In this document: positions 5,552 to 5,813 of the stretch, piece by piece
How positions within the stretch are numbered: the first letter of the stretch is position 1
How the letters are laid out: every line of letters starts with the position of its first letter
Assembly: GCA_021814835.1 (NCBI GenBank)
Contig: JAKAHO010000035.1
Location: 1 to 5,813, forward strand
Length of the DNA stretch: 5,813 bases
Source: a bacterium
GTDB lineage: Bacteria; Patescibacteriota; Minisyncoccia; UBA6257; GWB1-50-10
Direction: 5' to 3'
Notes under the pieces: generated by a model
Told to the model about the DNA's origin: nothing
Seen by the model: the letters and a program-made list of their open reading frames with translations, nothing else
The model's database searches: none
Position numbers and translations under genes: made by a program

Positions 5552-5813
5552 TTACTTGCTCCAGTTGAGAATGATGTCGTCAATGCGCGGAGTATCGGTC
5601 TGCAGCAGGTTGCTGCGCAGCCGCACGCGGTATTTAAGATACCTCATATTATTCACTTGCACAGGGTCTATGCAAATCGGGGTGTTGGGCGGCGCATTAC
5701 CCCCAGTGTTTATACCGCCTCTATACCCCGCGGCGCAGGGGGCGCTGTAATAGTCGAGTGAGGTGCCGCTTGGCCCCACAAAGTTCCATGGACCCGCAGA
5801 GCTTGATGATGCG
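5552..5813 (-). CDS. Probable surface or secreted protein, C-terminal fragment (partial)
   Basis: Only the last 86 codons are visible; the frame is open to the right edge. The fragment begins with a Ser-rich stretch (ASSSSAGPWNFVGPSGTSLD) and continues through a Gly/Asn/Pro-rich region with two cysteines (fragment residues 26 and 47) that could form a disulfide. It ends with RYLKYRVRLRSN (fragment residues 57-68), then TDTPRIDDIILNWSK. The closing pattern 'RYl.YkV.L.s....TP.iddi.i.w' is the last two strands of a beta-sandwich module that I recall from large secreted or pilin-like cell-surface proteins of Parcubacteria-type genomes. The domain name and function are inference, and the N-terminus that would show a signal or prepilin peptide is outside the window. 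The GTG at 5777 is internal and not a likely start. The stop lies 3 bases before cysS, so the two genes are probably cotranscribed. Confidence 0.6.
   Translation of the reverse strand, partial: ASSSSAGPWNFVGPSGTSLDYYSAPCAAGYRGGINTGGNAPPNTPICIDPVQVNNMRYLKYRVRLRSNLLQTDTPRIDDIILNWSK
5559..5562 (-). promoter_or_regulatory. Ribosome binding site for cysS
   Basis: On the minus strand GGAG lies 10 bases before the cysS ATG, inside the last codons of the preceding gene. The spacing is slightly long but acceptable. It supports the ATG at 5548 as the start. Confidence 0.5.

Overview
This window looks like ordinary chromosome from a Candidate Phyla Radiation (Patescibacteria) bacterium, most likely a Parcubacteria-type lineage. 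That placement is inference. It rests on compact gene packing, a short MscS-type membrane protein without the usual soluble domain, a solitary rplU with no rpmA beside it, a divergent RecR, and the C-terminus of a repetitive-style surface protein placed directly in front of cysS. Base composition is mixed, about half G+C by eye. No CRISPR, insertion sequence, phage gene, tRNA or rRNA is visible.

Left part (1-1028): the C-terminal tail of a Kef-type cation/proton antiporter (RCK/TrkA-N end, + strand) runs tail-to-tail into a PHP-family metallophosphoesterase gene (- strand), and their 3' ends overlap by 11 bp. Between the PHP gene and the next gene is a 110-bp divergent intergenic region. It carries a perfect extended -10 element on the + strand and a weaker -10/-35 pair on the - strand that overlaps it.

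Middle (1029-2144): two + strand single-gene units. The first is a 225-residue multi-pass membrane protein related to the transmembrane part of small-conductance mechanosensitive channels. The second is rplU (ribosomal protein bL21). A strong hairpin terminator follows each one, and the two hairpins share nearly the same core.

Right part (2145-5813): a tightly packed - strand operon in the order surface-protein gene (5' end outside the window), cysS, dnaB, recR, with gaps of 3, 3 and 2 bases. It joins cysteine charging of tRNA, the replicative helicase and a recombination mediator in one probable transcript, which ends at the bidirectional terminator shared with rplU.

I did not find an undescribed system. 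The points most worth a second look are an Asp in place of the usual second zinc-ligand Cys in CysRS, the apparently bidirectional promoter near 941-974, the beta-domain-less MscS-like protein, and the coupling of a surface-protein gene to the cysS-dnaB-recR operon.
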